Below are positions 24,105-31,122 of a stretch of 37,639 nt of DNA, piece after piece. Origin of the DNA: Betaproteobacteria bacterium. GTDB lineage: Bacteria > Pseudomonadota > Gammaproteobacteria > Burkholderiales > Rhodocyclaceae. The notes under the pieces were generated by a model, which saw only the letters and a program-made list of their open reading frames with translations, was not told the origin of the DNA and ran no database searches. A program made the position numbers and the translations under genes. Numbering within the stretch: position 1 is the stretch's first letter; each line of letters begins with the position of its first letter. The stretch is taken from NCBI GenBank assembly GCA_009777925.1, contig WRKX01000011.1, forward strand, positions 1 through 37,639. Reading direction: 5' to 3'.

Positions 24105-24329
24105 GTAGGGGCACGATTTATCGGTCTTGCAGACGGCAAATCTTGCGGACTGCAAGTCTCGCAGGCGGCAATTTTTGGGCGCGATAAATCGCGCCCGTAC
24201 AAATGGTCTGAAACGCCCTCATCCCGGCGCAGGCCCCAACCCACTCGTTATTCCAGCGCAGGTGGGCATGAGGAATAAATTAAGCGTTGGGGCGTAATCT
24301 TCTTCGTAGGGGCGCGATTTATCGCGCCC
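24105..24329. repeat. Palindromic repeat cluster (GGGCGCGATTTATCGCGCCC)
   Basis: The 20-mer at 24177-24196 and the one at 24310-24329 are exact reverse complements, and each is itself a near-perfect hairpin. A degenerate copy in the second orientation begins GTAGGGGCACGATTTATCG at 24105. Flanks are also shared (GTA on one side, CCCAAAAAT on the other). The pattern fits one or two nested MITE-like units. Confidence 0.7.
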
Positions 24330-24383
24330 GCGCCCAAAAATCCTTGGCGATGTTGGGGCTCGCAGACTCACCCTAACCTATGA

Positions 24384-24471
24384 ACTGGCAGCGGTTGCGC
24401 CTGGAAATATGGGTGAGGCTTTGACGTATGATCCGTTCAGCCATTTCTCCTTCAGGGCAATCGCATTTACA
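24384..24471 (+). pseudogene. Decayed duplicate of the HIRAN gene 3' end
   Basis: This stretch aligns with 23823-23913. In frame it encodes WQRLRLEIWVRL and stop, against WQRLRLEIWLRL and stop in the intact gene. Similarity continues about 45 bases past the stop (GCAATCGCATTTAC against ACAATCACATTTAC). No upstream part of the gene remains. It is therefore a remnant of a tandem duplication or of a neighbouring paralogue. Confidence 0.6.
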
Positions 24472-24685
24472 AGCCGGCTTCGCTGGGAACGCCGCACTAC
24501 CTGCGCGGCTCGAGGTCAATTCAGAAGCCGGGATAATACCCGACGCCTCCTGAAACGGCGTTCTCAGCCAAGTATCAGCTCGATTCTCAAGGGGATAATG
24601 CGGTTGCCCTGCGCTTCTTGCGGATTCCGCCATATAAGCCCCCGGAATGTTAAAATGATTGATTGTTTTCTTCTTTCTCGTTCGC

Positions 24686-25270
24686 ATGAACCTTACCGAG
24701 CGCATCACCCGGCAGTTTACAGAAAGCATCCGCGTCAAGCAGGAAGCGATGAATTTGGCAGTTCCGCTTGCGGCGGCCTGTGAGGCCATGACCAATTCCC
24801 TGATCGGCGATGGCCGCATTCTGGCTTGCGGCAATGGCGGTTCCGCTGCCGACGCGCAACATTTTGCCGCCGAACTGATCGGACGTTTCGAGGAAGAGCG
24901 GCAGGGATTAGCCGCCATCGCGCTGACAACCGACTCTTCAATCCTCACCGCCGTCGGCAACGACTACGGCTTTGAGGAAGTTTTCGCCCGCCAGGTACGC
25001 GCCCTGGGACGCGCCGACGATGTGCTGCTTGCCATTTCCACATCCGGCAATTCCGCCAATATCGTCAAGGCCATTGCCGCAGCGCAGGCCAATGAAATGA
25101 CCGTCGTCGCGCTGACCGGCAATGATGGCGGCACAATCGGCGCAATGCTGCGCCCCGAAGACATTCATCTTTGCGTGTCCGCAAAACGCACCGCCCGCAT
25201 CCAGGAAGTCCATCTTCTCTTGATTCACTGTCTGTGCGACGGCATAGACAACCTGTTACTGGGAGCCTGA
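24686..25270 (+). CDS. diaA: DiaA/GmhA-type SIS-domain protein
   Basis: A 194-residue SIS protein. [17 protein letters not shown] (48-64) and [11 protein letters not shown] (117-126) form the sugar-phosphate-binding site. GmhA catalytic counterparts are kept (Glu63; His in QEVHLLLIH, 173-181), so it could act as a sedoheptulose-7-phosphate isomerase. The features [29 protein letters not shown] and [10 protein letters not shown] match E. coli DiaA, which binds DnaA and times replication. Position before a BON lipoprotein and after yraN supports the DiaA line. ATG at 24686 is chosen over 24659, which adds a hydrophobic stretch. Exact function (isomerase, DnaA partner or both) is uncertain. Confidence 0.85.
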   Translation: MNLTERITRQFTESIRVKQEAMNLAVPLAAACEAMTNSLIGDGRILACGNGGSAADAQHFAAELIGRFEEERQGLAAIALTTDSSILTAVGNDYGFEEVFARQVRALGRADDVLLAISTSGNSANIVKAIAAAQANEMTVVALTGNDGGTIGAMLRPEDIHLCVSAKRTARIQEVHLLLIHCLCDGIDNLLLGA

Positions 25271-25273
25271 TAC

Positions 25274-25921
25274 ATGAAGTCCTTTCTCCGCGTCCTTGTC
25301 CGCCCGATTCTGTGCTGTCTCATGCTCGGCGTAACCCTGCCCGCCCTGTACGGTTGTTTTGGCGTAGCTCTGGTCGGCACGGCTACCGGCGTCAAGGCCA
25401 TTACCGACCGTCGCTCGCTCGGCACCCAGGCAGACGATACCGCCATCGAGCTTAAAGCCGGAAACTATCTGAGCCAGGAAATCAAGGATAGCAGTCACAT
25501 TAATATAACCAGCTATAACCGGCGCGTCCTCCTGACCGGAGAAGTCCCGAACGAATCCGTCAAGACACAGGTCGGCAACGAAATTGCGCGAATCGAAAAC
25601 GTGTTGGCCGTGTGGAACGAACTTGCGGTCGCGGGCAACAGCACCCTAGCCTCGCGCACCAACGATTCCTACATCACCTCCAAGGTGAAAGCGCGTTTCA
25701 TAGATGACAATGAAGTTTCCGCCCATCATGTAAAAGTAGTTACGGAAAATGGAGCCGTCTTTCTGCTGGGCATTGTCAACAGCAGCGAAGCGGCAGCGGC
25801 CACTCGGGTTGCCCGCACAACCGTCGGCGTGAGCAAGGTTGTCAATATGTTGACGGTGGAAAGCGACGAGGAAATACGCCGCATTGAAGCAAGCCTTGCC
25901 AATTCGGCAGACACCAAATAG
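25274..25921 (+). CDS. dolP: DolP (YraP)-like outer-membrane lipoprotein with two BON domains
   Basis: A 215-residue lipoprotein: lipobox LYGC with the lipid Cys at 28, then two BON domains (about 60-125 and 135-205), each with the ITSYNRRVLLTGEV or VTENGAVFLLGIV core and conserved Gly. In E. coli DolP supports outer-membrane integrity and binds anionic lipids at the division site. Three bases separate it from diaA, the same order as E. coli diaA-dolP. The 18 residues between the Cys and the first BON include GTATGVKAITDRRS, a region conserved in the family. Confidence 0.88.
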   Translation: MKSFLRVLVRPILCCLMLGVTLPALYGCFGVALVGTATGVKAITDRRSLGTQADDTAIELKAGNYLSQEIKDSSHINITSYNRRVLLTGEVPNESVKTQVGNEIARIENVLAVWNELAVAGNSTLASRTNDSYITSKVKARFIDDNEVSAHHVKVVTENGAVFLLGIVNSSEAAAATRVARTTVGVSKVVNMLTVESDEEIRRIEASLANSADTK

Positions 25922-25938
25922 TTCAGGACGATTTCGGG

Positions 25939-26568
25939 ATGAGCGGCTTACTCTTCATTGTTTCCGCTCCCTCAGGCGCGGGGAAAACCACCCTGGTGCG
26001 CCATTTGCTCACGCAAATGGCGAGCCTTTCCCTGTCCATTTCCACCACTACCCGCGTGCCGCGCGTGGGTGAAGTCGACGGGCGCGATTATCATTTCACC
26101 GACGAAGCGTCTTTTCGGGCGCGCATCGAGGCCGGAGACTTTCTCGAATGGGCGAAGGTGCACGGCAACTACTATGGCACATCCAGACGCCGGATTGAAG
26201 AGGCGGGCAGGAAAGGTCTTGACACGCTTCTGGAAATTGACTGGCAGGGCGCAGAGCAGGTGCGAAAAGCCATGCCTAATACGAGCATCGGTATTTTCGT
26301 TTTGCCTCCTTCACTGGAAGCCCTTGCCGATCGTCTTGCCGGACGCGGCACAGACAGCCCGGAAGTTATCCAAAAAAGGCTCGCGGCGGCGCGTGAGGAA
26401 ATGCGCCATGCCCAGGAGTTTGAATATGTTATTATTAACGACGTTCTGGAGACGGCGCTGGACAATCTTATTGCTATCGTCCACGCCGCCCGTCTGACTT
26501 ATGCCCGGCAGCAACAGCGGCACGGTGAGCTCTTTACCGCGCTGAATGCCGCAAGCCTCCCGTTTTAA
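25939..26568 (+). CDS. gmk: Guanylate kinase
   Basis: A 209-residue enzyme that phosphorylates GMP to GDP with ATP. The P-loop APSGAGKT is at 10-17; GMP-binding residues lie in TTRVPRVGEVDGRDYHF (about 37-53) and FLEWAKVHGNYYGTS; the lid region is near GRGTDSPEVIQKRL. Length is typical (about 205). It starts 17 bases after dolP and is followed by rpoZ after 21, the standard gmk-rpoZ-spoT group of beta- and gammaproteobacteria, which links GMP/GDP supply with ppGpp metabolism. Confidence 0.96.
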   Translation: MSGLLFIVSAPSGAGKTTLVRHLLTQMASLSLSISTTTRVPRVGEVDGRDYHFTDEASFRARIEAGDFLEWAKVHGNYYGTSRRRIEEAGRKGLDTLLEIDWQGAEQVRKAMPNTSIGIFVLPPSLEALADRLAGRGTDSPEVIQKRLAAAREEMRHAQEFEYVIINDVLETALDNLIAIVHAARLTYARQQQRHGELFTALNAASLPF

Positions 26569-26589
26569 CCTTATTTCGGAAATTTCATC

Positions 26590-26802
26590 ATGGCGCGTGT
26601 TACCGTTGAAGATTGCTTGAAAACCATCCCTAACCGTTTTGAAATGTCGCTTTCCGCCGCGCATCGGGCGCGGCAGCTCGCATCCGGCGCCATGCCTCTG
26701 GTAGAGATAGCCAAGGGCAAGGACAAGCCCACCGTCATTGCCTTGCGCGAAATCGCCGCAGCCAAGGTTGGCCGGGAAATCCTAAATCGCGGCCAGGCAT
26801 GA
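26590..26802 (+). CDS. rpoZ: RNA polymerase omega subunit
   Basis: A 70-residue omega subunit beginning [10 protein letters not shown], with the conserved [16 protein letters not shown] (15-30) and [15 protein letters not shown] helices. It helps fold and hold the beta-prime subunit and forms part of ppGpp site 1 in proteobacteria. It lies between gmk and spoT. Its C-terminus is short compared with the 91 residues of E. coli, which is normal in betaproteobacteria. Confidence 0.95.
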   Translation: MARVTVEDCLKTIPNRFEMSLSAAHRARQLASGAMPLVEIAKGKDKPTVIALREIAAAKVGREILNRGQA

Positions 26803-26845
26803 CACGGCAGGCAGGGCGCGACAGGATGACACGGCAGATAACAAA

Positions 26846-29179
26846 ATGCGCCCTCCAGCCATTTCCGAAACTGTGGAAGTCGGCGAACCTGCCGCCGAGT
26901 TGACTGTTTCGCCCCCCTTCCCCGCTTCTGTTTCACCGGATTCTGCGCCAACCAGATCACAAACGGCGGCAAAATCTTCTCTGCCTGAAGAGAAGACATC
27001 GCCCGCCTCCAATGCTTCCCGCGACTTGAAAAGCCATTCGGAATTTCACGCGCTCTCTCCCAACAACCCGGATTACCAGCACTTTCTGAAACGTCTGACC
27101 TATCTGGACTTCAAGGACATTGAGCTTGTCGCACAGGCCGCGCGCTATGCCGACCGGGCGCATGCCAACCAGACGCGCCTCTCCGGCGATGCGTACATTA
27201 CCCATCCGCTGGCGGTAGCGGGCACGGTGGCGGACTGGCAGATGGACGCCGAAGCCATTTGCGCCGCCCTCCTGCATGACGTGCTGGAAGATACCGGCAT
27301 CACAAAGAGCGAACTGGCCAGTCACTTCAACCTGACCGTCACGGAATTGGTGGACGGTCTCTCCAAACTCGACAAGATCGAGTTTCCCTCCTACCGCGAA
27401 GCGCAGGCGGAGAATTTCCGCAAGATGCTTTTTGCCATGGCGCGGGATATGCGGGTCGTGCTCATCAAACTTGCCGACCGGCATCACAATCTTTCCACGA
27501 TGACCGCTGTGCGTCCCGACAAACGCCGCCGGATTGCCCGTGAAACCCTGGAAATATACGCCCCAATCGCCAATCGCCTGGGACTCGATAAAATGTACCG
27601 GGATTTGCAGGACGCTTCCTTCGCCCTGATTTATCCCGCGCGCGCGCGGGTAATCGCGCGCGCGATTGCCGCTGCGCGTGGACACAATACGGAAATCCTG
27701 AACAGCATCCAGGAAAATATCCAGAAAAAAATGGCTGAGGTCAGGATTGAGGCGCAGATTTTCGGGCGGGAAAAAAATCTCTATTCCGTCTATAACAAGA
27801 TGGTGGAGAAACGTTGTCCTTTCTCGCAGATTCATGACATTCACGGGTTTCGCGTCATTCTCCGCGATATTCCTTCCTGCTACCTTGCCCTTGGCGCGCT
27901 GCATGCCCTTTACAAGCCTGTTCCCGGAAAGTTCAAGGACTATATTTCCATTCCCAAGGCCAACGGCTACCAATCCCTGCATACTACCCTGATCGGCCCC
28001 ACCGGCACGCCGGTAGAAGTGCAGTTGCGCACGGAGGGAATGGATCACGTCGCGCAGGAAGGAGTTGCCGCCCACTGGCTATACAAAGACGCCGAACACA
28101 GCGGCGCGGACTTGCAGATTCGCACCCATAAGTGGCTGCACTCTCTTCTGGAGATGCAAAGCGGAGATTCCGCAGAATTCTTTGAAAATGTCAAAATAGA
28201 TCTTTTCCCTGACGAAGTTTATATTTTCACCCCCAAGGGAAAAATCATTTCCCTGCCGCAAGGCGCAACTGCTGTTGATCTGGCCTATACCATCCATACC
28301 GATGTCGGGAACCGTTGTCTTGCAGCCCGCATCAACCATGAGCTTGCCCCGCTGCGTACTGAACTGAAAAACGGCGATCTGGTGGAAATCATCACGGCTA
28401 CCCGCGCCAGACCCACCCCTGCCTGGCTTGGCTACGTCAAAACCGGCAGAGCCAGAAGCAGCATCCGCCATTTTCTGCGCACTGCCCACAACGAAGAATC
28501 CGCTGCCCTGGGTGAACGGCTGCTCAATCAGGAATTGCACAATCTTGGCGTCGACCCTGATGTCATACCTGACAGTTCCTGGAAGAGGATGGCGAAGGCA
28601 AGCGGAAACTATTCCATCCGGGGAGTTTTCACCGATATTGGTCTGGGCAAGCGCCTTGCCGCTGTTGCCGCCCGCCGCCTGCTTGCCTTCATTGGCCATA
28701 TCCTGCCTCAGCCTGTTCATTCCAAAGCGCTTGTCATTCACGGCCCGGAAGGCATGGCTATTCAAATCGCCCAATGCTGTCAGCCCATTCCAGGCGACCC
28801 TATTGTCGGCTCCATCAAAAAGGGGCAGGGGCTGATCGTCCATACCCACGATTGCCGGATCATCCGCAAATCCCGCTCGCGCGAACCCTCCAAATGGATT
28901 GACGTGGAATGGGACCCTGTTCCCGGCAGCCTTTTTGATGCGCACCTCAGTATTGATGTACGCAATACAGTCGGCATCCTCGCGCAGATTGACAAAGCCA
29001 TTTCCACCGCCAACGCCAGCATTTCCAATGTCGTCATGGAAAGCGACCCGGAACGGCTCCTCACCCGCATGAACCTCACGCTCCGTGTCGGTTCCCGCAA
29101 CCATTTGGCAGAGGTCATACAAAACCTGCGCCGCATCTCGCATATTGACCGCATCAATCGCCTTCGGCAAACGGAATAA
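26846..29179 (+). CDS. spoT: SpoT/RSH bifunctional (p)ppGpp synthetase/hydrolase
   Basis: A 777-residue RelA/SpoT homologue. The hydrolase domain is intact: ITHPLAVA (H120), LLHDVLEDT (H144, D145, E148) and KLADRHHNL (D211). The synthetase domain (about 300-415) has FGREKNLYSVYNKM, DIHGFRVIL and KDYISIPKANGYQSLHT split by short gaps. A TGS domain near 455-520 holds YIFTPKGKIISLP and a C-terminal ACT domain spans about 700-775. It sets the ppGpp level under starvation. An Ala/Pro/Ser-rich extension of about 70 residues precedes the HD domain; the ribosome site before 26846 is weak and a later start cannot be excluded. Last gene of the dolP-gmk-rpoZ-spoT run. Confidence 0.95.
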   Translation: MRPPAISETVEVGEPAAELTVSPPFPASVSPDSAPTRSQTAAKSSLPEEKTSPASNASRDLKSHSEFHALSPNNPDYQHFLKRLTYLDFKDIELVAQAARYADRAHANQTRLSGDAYITHPLAVAGTVADWQMDAEAICAALLHDVLEDTGITKSELASHFNLTVTELVDGLSKLDKIEFPSYREAQAENFRKMLFAMARDMRVVLIKLADRHHNLSTMTAVRPDKRRRIARETLEIYAPIANRLGLDKMYRDLQDASFALIYPARARVIARAIAAARGHNTEILNSIQENIQKKMAEVRIEAQIFGREKNLYSVYNKMVEKRCPFSQIHDIHGFRVILRDIPSCYLALGALHALYKPVPGKFKDYISIPKANGYQSLHTTLIGPTGTPVEVQLRTEGMDHVAQEGVAAHWLYKDAEHSGADLQIRTHKWLHSLLEMQSGDSAEFFENVKIDLFPDEVYIFTPKGKIISLPQGATAVDLAYTIHTDVGNRCLAARINHELAPLRTELKNGDLVEIITATRARPTPAWLGYVKTGRARSSIRHFLRTAHNEESAALGERLLNQELHNLGVDPDVIPDSSWKRMAKASGNYSIRGVFTDIGLGKRLAAVAARRLLAFIGHILPQPVHSKALVIHGPEGMAIQIAQCCQPIPGDPIVGSIKKGQGLIVHTHDCRIIRKSRSREPSKWIDVEWDPVPGSLFDAHLSIDVRNTVGILAQIDKAISTANASISNVVMESDPERLLTRMNLTLRVGSRNHLAEVIQNLRRISHIDRINRLRQTE

Positions 29180-29218
29180 CGGAAATAGCGCCCCGATTCA
29201 TCCGCTTCACGAACTCAG

Positions 29219-29259
29219 AAAAAACGCCTTACCCGCAAGAAGCGGATAAGGCGTTTTTT
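29219..29259. terminator. Two-way intrinsic terminator between spoT and the tRNA operon
   Basis: AAAAAACGCCTTACCCGC pairs with GCGGATAAGGCGTTTTTT with one or two mismatches, giving a long stem with a T-run on each strand. It serves spoT on plus and the Ala-Glu-Asp tRNA transcript on minus. Confidence 0.9.
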
Positions 29260-29262
29260 GTC

Positions 29263-29339
29263 TGGCGGAGTGGACGGGGCTCGAACCCGCGACCCCCGGC
29301 GTGACAGGCCGGTATTCTAACCAACTGAACTACCACTCC
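29263..29339 (-). tRNA. tRNA-Asp (GTC)
   Basis: A 77-base cloverleaf on the minus strand: it begins GGAGTGGTAGTTCAG, the anticodon loop has CTGTCAC (anticodon GTC), the T-loop is GGTTCGAGCC, and CCA is encoded. It differs at few places from E. coli tRNA-Asp. Third and last in its operon. Confidence 0.97.
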
Positions 29340-29362
29340 AAAATCTCCCCACCAGAAAACTC

Positions 29363-29438
29363 TGGCGTCCCCACGGGGATTCGAACCCCGGTTATCGCCG
29401 TGAAAGGGCGGTGTCCTAGGCCTCTAGACGATGGGGAC
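29363..29438 (-). tRNA. tRNA-Glu (TTC)
   Basis: A 76-base cloverleaf on the minus strand: starts GTCCCCATCGTCTAGAGG, anticodon loop CTTTCAC (TTC), T-arm GGGGTTCGAATCCCC, CCA encoded. It lies 23 bases from tRNA-Asp and 21 from tRNA-Ala. Confidence 0.97.
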
Positions 29439-29459
29439 CCTGGGCATCTTTCGCTACAC

Positions 29460-29535
<76 letters not shown>

Positions 29536-29552
29536 TCTGCGAAAGAGGGCGC

Positions 29553-29581
29553 ATTATAGGAAACATTTTCGTAGTTGTAAA
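29553..29581 (-). promoter_or_regulatory. Promoter of the Ala-Glu-Asp tRNA operon
   Basis: On the minus strand TTTACA (29581-29576), a 17-base spacer and a perfect TATAAT (29558-29553) lie just ahead of tRNA-Ala. The discriminator after the -10 box is GCGCCC, the GC-rich type found at ppGpp-repressed stable-RNA promoters. The spoT gene is nearby on the other strand. Confidence 0.85.
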
Positions 29582-29665
29582 CAACATTCCTGCCTTTCCC
29601 TTGCGGCAAGCGCGGATGCAAGCGAAAATTCATTGTTGCATTCTTCTCCCCTATTTTGGCGGCAC

Positions 29666-30958
29666 ATGAAAATCCTGATTTTAGGCGCGGGCGTGATCGG
29701 CGCAACAACTGCCTGGCAGTTGCGACAAAGAGGGCATGAAGTCGAGGTAGTCGACAGATGCGAAGCCGCCGGACTGGAAACCAGCTTTGCCAATGGCGGA
29801 CAGATTTCCGTTTCGCACGCTGAACCCTGGGCTACGCCACACGCCATACCGCAGGCTCTTCTCTGGCTGGGACGGGAAGACGCGCCGCTTCTTTTTCATC
29901 TGCGTCCGTTCGATAGAGAGCTTCTTGCCTGGTCGCTTGCCTTTATGGGGAACTGCCTGCCGTACCGTGTTCACGCCAACATCCGCGCTATCGTTAATCT
30001 TGCCCTATACAGCCGCGAACGCCTTCAGGCGCTTCGCGCTGATTTTAGCCATGCTGAGGACAAGGATTTCAACCTGGAATACGACGGCCTGCAAAAAGGC
30101 ATCCTGCATTTCTACACAAACCGGAAAGCCTTTACCCGCGCTTTGGCAGCCGCCCGCCTGATGCGCGATTTTGGCCTTTCGCGCGAACCAGTTGACGCGG
30201 AAACATGTATCCGTATCGAACCTGCGCTTGCGGGCGCTAAATCTGTCATTGTCGGCGGGGATTACACCGCTACCGATGAGTCCGGCGACGCCTATCTCTT
30301 CACCCAGGCGATTGCCAGACGCGCCGCTGCCGCTGGCGTGGTTTTTCACTACAAACGCACCGTGACCGCGTTGGACATCGAAAACGGCAGGGTCAGGGGC
30401 GCGCGTCTGGCAGATGGAACCCATCTTTTCGCCGATGCTTGTGTACTCGCGCTTGGGAGTTTTTCCACGCCGTTTTTGCGCCCTTACGGCGTCCGCCTGC
30501 CAGTTTATCCAGCCAAGGGCTATTCCGTCACCCTGCCGCTTGCTGAAGGCGCGGACGCACCCAGTGTCAGCCTGACCGATGATGAACACAAGCTCGTCTT
30601 TTCCCGTTTGGGAAACCGTCTGCGCATTGCCGGAACTGCTGAATTCAATGGCTATAACCTGGATCTCAATTCTGCCCGCTGCCATGCAATTCTGACTCGC
30701 GTCCGGCAGCTTTTCCCGACACTTTTGCAGACGCCGGACGCCGTTGAAGGGGCGACATTCTGGTGTGGTCTGCGCCCTTCCACCCCGTCCAATGTTCCCT
30801 TGCTTGGCAAAAGCGCGCTTCCCGGCCTCTGGCTCAACACAGGACATGGAACTTTGGGCTGGACATTGGCCTGCGGCTCGGCAGCGGCAATCGCTGATCT
30901 CATGGAAGGGCGAAAACCGGGCGCGTACTTTCCCTTTCAGACGGCAGGCTGGCGTTAG
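29666..30958 (+). CDS. dadA: DadA, D-amino acid dehydrogenase small subunit
   Basis: A 430-residue FAD flavoenzyme. The N-terminal dinucleotide fold MKILILGAGVIGATTAW is followed by the DadA segment LETSFANGGQISVSHAEPWA (about 36-55). Later motifs are GDYTATDESGDAYLFTQA and, near the C-terminus, WCGLRPSTPSNVPLLG and NTGHGTLGWTLACGSA. It oxidises D-amino acids (D-alanine above all) to oxo-acids and passes electrons to the respiratory chain at the inner membrane. Length matches E. coli DadA (432). No alanine racemase gene is adjacent. ATG at 29666 gives the canonical start; the frame open from 29633 adds a useless leader. Confidence 0.92.
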   Translation: MKILILGAGVIGATTAWQLRQRGHEVEVVDRCEAAGLETSFANGGQISVSHAEPWATPHAIPQALLWLGREDAPLLFHLRPFDRELLAWSLAFMGNCLPYRVHANIRAIVNLALYSRERLQALRADFSHAEDKDFNLEYDGLQKGILHFYTNRKAFTRALAAARLMRDFGLSREPVDAETCIRIEPALAGAKSVIVGGDYTATDESGDAYLFTQAIARRAAAAGVVFHYKRTVTALDIENGRVRGARLADGTHLFADACVLALGSFSTPFLRPYGVRLPVYPAKGYSVTLPLAEGADAPSVSLTDDEHKLVFSRLGNRLRIAGTAEFNGYNLDLNSARCHAILTRVRQLFPTLLQTPDAVEGATFWCGLRPSTPSNVPLLGKSALPGLWLNTGHGTLGWTLACGSAAAIADLMEGRKPGAYFPFQTAGWR

Positions 30959-30967
30959 CGTGGTTTT

Positions 30968-31072
30968 ATAGTGACTCTCCAAAATACCAGGACACGAAGA
31001 CGAGCCGCATACAGTATGAGTAGCACTGTGAGGCGAAGTCGGCAAAGTATTGGGATTTTGGGGAATTACCAT
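30968..31072. repeat. 105-bp MITE-like element
   Basis: The left end ATAGTGACTCTCCAAAAT and the reverse complement of the right end, ATGGTAATTCCCCAAAAT, agree at 14 of 18 positions. Sub-terminal CGAAGACGAGCC and GGCGAAGTCGGC also mirror each other. It fills most of the gap between the convergent dadA and rep genes, has no coding frame, and could fold into one long hairpin. A solo end occurs at 380-418. Target-site repeats are not clear. Confidence 0.65.
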
Positions 31073-31122
31073 ACTTGTGCGCATATCCAACGGAACACAA
31101 GCCGCTACGATCAGGTGTGCTC

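Larger units (their letters stand above)
23864..24685. other. 822-bp repeat-rich gap between the HIRAN gene and diaA
   Basis: No complete gene is supported apart from a possible 45-codon frame at the start. The gap contains three copies of a GGGGCGCGATTTATCG palindromic motif (24108, 24177, 24310), a decayed copy of the HIRAN gene tail (24384-24471), and TCAGGGCAATCGCAT at 24452, identical to the end of the ISAs1-type fragment at 37265. The last 200 bases before diaA have no recognised signal. Long minus-strand frames here look like chance. Confidence 0.6.

Noticed and set aside
24373..24960. 195-codon minus-strand frame over the pre-diaA gap and diaA start
   Set aside because: Half of it is antisense to diaA and the rest covers the duplicated repeat; no family resemblance.
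26957..29170. Two long minus-strand frames (372 and 363 codons) opposite spoT
   Set aside because: They mirror the codon periodicity of spoT and show no domain; spoT itself is unmistakable.
30005..31090. 361-codon minus-strand frame opposite dadA
   Set aside because: Antisense of a well-recognised gene, with no motif of its own.
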